From Paracoccaceae bacterium (GTDB lineage Bacteria > Pseudomonadota > Alphaproteobacteria > Rhodobacterales > Rhodobacteraceae): 8,818 bases of DNA. The translations under genes were made by a program, and so were the position numbers. Position 1 is the stretch's first letter; each line of letters starts with the position of its first letter. The stretch spans positions 1 to 8,818 of the forward strand of contig JANSYB010000058.1 in the NCBI GenBank assembly GCA_024742655.1, read 5' to 3'. The notes below the pieces were generated by a model. That model was given only the letters and a program-made list of their open reading frames with translations. It did no database searches and was not told where the DNA came from. Below, one piece after another: positions 1-8,818 of the stretch.

Positions 1-7152
<7,152 letters not shown>

Positions 7153-7153
<1 letters not shown>

Positions 7154-7833
7154 TGTCCTACGACCGCACGCTCACACGGGTCGAAACCTATTTCGACAAG
7201 ACGGCCACCCGCACCTGGGAACGGCTGACCAGTGACGCGCCGGTCTCGAAGATCCGTGAAACCGTGCGGCGCGGACGCGACGGGATGCGCGCGCATATCC
7301 TGTCGCGCCTGCCTGATGACCTGCGCGGGGCGCGCATCCTGGATGCCGGCTGCGGCGCGGGGCAGATGACGGCCGAACTGGCCGCGCGCGGTGCCGACGT
7401 GGTCGCGGTGGATATCTCTCCCTCGCTGGTCGGCATCGCCGAGGCGCGCCTGCCCATCGACCTCAAGGGCCGGGTGACATTCGCCTCGGGCGACATGCTG
7501 GATGACGGGTTGGGCCGGTTCGATCACGTCGTGGCGATGGACAGCCTGATCTACTACTCGGACGAGGATATCGCGCGCGCCCTGCATCGCCTGTCGGATC
7601 GCACGGCCTCAAGCATCGTGTTCACCGTCGCGCCGCGCACGCCGCTTCTGATGACGATGTGGCGGGTGGGCAAGCTGTTCCCGCGCTCTGACCGGTCACC
7701 CACGATGATCCCGCACTGCCCCAACCGGCTCAGCCGTGCGCTGGACACTGTCGGCGTGCCCGGCACGCTGACCCCGCTGGAGCGGATCACCTCCGGTTTC
7801 TACATTTCCCAAGCGATGGAGCATGCCGCATGA
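7153..7833 (+). CDS. bchM: BchM, Mg-protoporphyrin IX O-methyltransferase
   Basis: The 226-aa SAM-dependent enzyme methylates the 13-propionate of Mg-protoporphyrin IX, the step after Mg chelation, and makes the monomethyl ester used by the cyclase. The Rossmann-type SAM-binding motif I is ILDAGCGAGQMT at residues 62-73. The acidic end of the second strand (VVAVDIS) is at 83-89, and a post-motif SGDMLDD is at 112-118. The C-terminal half (about 125-226, with the RSPTMIPHCPNRLSRAL segment) is the BchM/ChlM-specific substrate domain. Start: a TTG at 7150 is also possible, but ATG 7153 overlaps the bchL stop as TGATG and gives the usual MSYDRT beginning; upstream there is only a weak TGGGA. BchH is known to stimulate this enzyme and hand over its product, which fits their place in one operon. 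No catalytic damage is visible. Confidence 0.96.
7818..7821 (+). promoter_or_regulatory. Ribosome binding site for lhaA
   Basis: GGAG lies 8 nt before ATG 7830 and 11 nt before the next codon, also ATG (7833). The spacing favours 7830, which overlaps the bchM stop as ATGA. Confidence 0.5.
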
Positions 7834-8818
7834 TGTTCCGCGCCGATGCCCTGAAAACCCTGTCGCTGCGCGCCCTGCCCTTTGCGGACGCCGCCAGCGA
7901 GGGACTGCCGATGTCGCAACTGCTGCGGCTGTCGCTGTTTCAGGTGTCGGTCGGCATGGCGACGGTGATGCTTCTGGGCACGCTCAATCGTGTGATGATC
8001 GTGGAATTGTCGCTGGCGGCCACCATCGTGGCGGTGATGATCGCCCTTCCGGTGCTGATCGCGCCGTTCCGGACCCTTCTGGGGTTCCGCTCTGACACCT
8101 ATCGCAGCGCGATCGGATGGAAGCGCATCCCCTATCTTTGGTTCGGCTCCCTGTGGCAGATGGGCGGGCTGGCGGTCATGCCCTTTGCCCTGCTGGTTCT
8201 GTCGGGCAACACCTTTCACCATGTACCCTTCGCCGGTGAGGTGCTGGCGGCCCTGGCCTTCCTGATGACCGGGCTGGGCCTGCATATGACGCAGACCGCC
8301 GGGCTGGCGCTGGCCACGGACCGCGCCGACGAAAAAACGCGCCCGCGCGTCGTGGCGTTGCTTTACGTGATGTTCCTGCTGGGTATGGGCCTGTCGGCCA
8401 TCATCATCGGCTGGCTCCTGCGCGATTTCACTGAACTGCGCCTGATCCGCGTGGTGCAGGGGGCGGCCTCGGTCGGGATCATCCTGAACCTGATCGCGCT
8501 GTGGAAACAGGAAAAGGTCCGCCCGATGAGCCGCGAAGAACGCGATGCCCCGCGGCCGCGCTTTCGCGATGCGTGGTCCGACCTTGTGTCGGGCGGTCAG
8601 GCCGGGCGTCTTCTGGCGGTGGTGTTTCTTGGCACGATGGCCTTCAACATGCAGGACGTGCTGCTTGAACCCTATGGCGGTGAAATCCTCGGGCTGTCGG
8701 TGTCGTCCACAACCCTTCTGACGGCGATCTGGGCAGCGGGCGCGCTGGCCGGGTTCGTCCTGGCCGGGCGTCTTCTGGCGCTCGGCCGCAACCCCTACCG
8801 GCTGGCGGCCCTTGGCCT
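7830..8818 (+). CDS. lhaA: LhaA, PucC-family light-harvesting 1 assembly protein (3' partial)
   Basis: Integral membrane protein of the PucC/LhaA (bacteriochlorophyll delivery) branch of the major facilitator superfamily. Family members help assemble light-harvesting complexes, probably by delivering bacteriochlorophyll; LhaA serves LH1. The window holds 329 codons plus two bases; full-length members run to roughly 450-480 aa. Hydrophobic segments are near residues 33-53, 57-80, 103-125, 136-156, 174-197, 207-226, 260-275 and 291-317, so about eight of the expected twelve helices are present. Family landmarks are the SLFQVSVGMATVMLLGTLNRVMIVEL region, GFRSDTYRSAIGWKRIPY (86-102) between helices 2 and 3, HMTQTAGLALATD (152-164), and MQDVLLEPYGGEILGLS (274-290). 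The position directly after bchM favours LhaA over PucC, which in Rhodobacter follows the LH2 genes. In relatives puhA comes next; that is expected but not seen. The start follows the bchM stop by ATGA. Confidence 0.87.
   Translation, partial: MMFRADALKTLSLRALPFADAASEGLPMSQLLRLSLFQVSVGMATVMLLGTLNRVMIVELSLAATIVAVMIALPVLIAPFRTLLGFRSDTYRSAIGWKRIPYLWFGSLWQMGGLAVMPFALLVLSGNTFHHVPFAGEVLAALAFLMTGLGLHMTQTAGLALATDRADEKTRPRVVALLYVMFLLGMGLSAIIIGWLLRDFTELRLIRVVQGAASVGIILNLIALWKQEKVRPMSREERDAPRPRFRDAWSDLVSGGQAGRLLAVVFLGTMAFNMQDVLLEPYGGEILGLSVSSTTLLTAIWAAGALAGFVLAGRLLALGRNPYRLAALG

Overview
The window is a segment of the photosynthesis gene cluster of a GC-rich purple phototrophic alphaproteobacterium. The best fit is the Rhodobacterales (Rhodobacter or the aerobic anoxygenic phototrophs of the Roseobacter group). 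The evidence is the protein sequences, strong third-position G/C bias, and the gene order bchN-bchB-bchH-bchL-bchM-lhaA, which is the order I recall for the Rhodobacter bchFNBHLM-lhaA-puhA superoperon. The species cannot be fixed from the sequence alone.

Layout: everything is on the + strand and essentially all of it is coding. bchN runs off the 5' edge with about 49 codons missing. bchB follows through an ATGA overlap, and bchH overlaps the end of bchB by 11 nt. A 34-nt gap, the only one in the window, leads to bchL. bchM overlaps bchL by one base (TGATG). A PucC/LhaA-type membrane protein gene overlaps bchM by ATGA and runs off the 3' edge. All five visible stop codons are TGA, and four of the five junctions have overlapping reading frames. 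This indicates one polycistronic message with translational coupling. I see no terminator, promoter, RNA gene, mobile element, repeat array or CRISPR, and no non-coding stretch longer than 34 nt.

How the genes work together: BchH, with BchI and BchD encoded elsewhere, inserts Mg into protoporphyrin IX. BchM methylates the Mg-protoporphyrin product. BchN and BchB form the catalytic heterotetramer of the dark-operative protochlorophyllide reductase (DPOR), and BchL is its ATP-driven, nitrogenase-like electron donor. LhaA then helps assemble the LH1 antenna with the finished pigment. The key catalytic and metal-ligand residues I could check are present and no frameshift is visible, so the pathway segment looks functional.

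Novelty: I do not see an undescribed system; this is a well-known conserved operon. The points worth a second look are small. They are a 13-codon mini-ORF that exactly bridges the bchH stop and the bchL start, the cysteine motif of BchH, the His/Pro/Glu-rich linker in BchB, the N-terminal extension of BchL, and the overlapping gene architecture.
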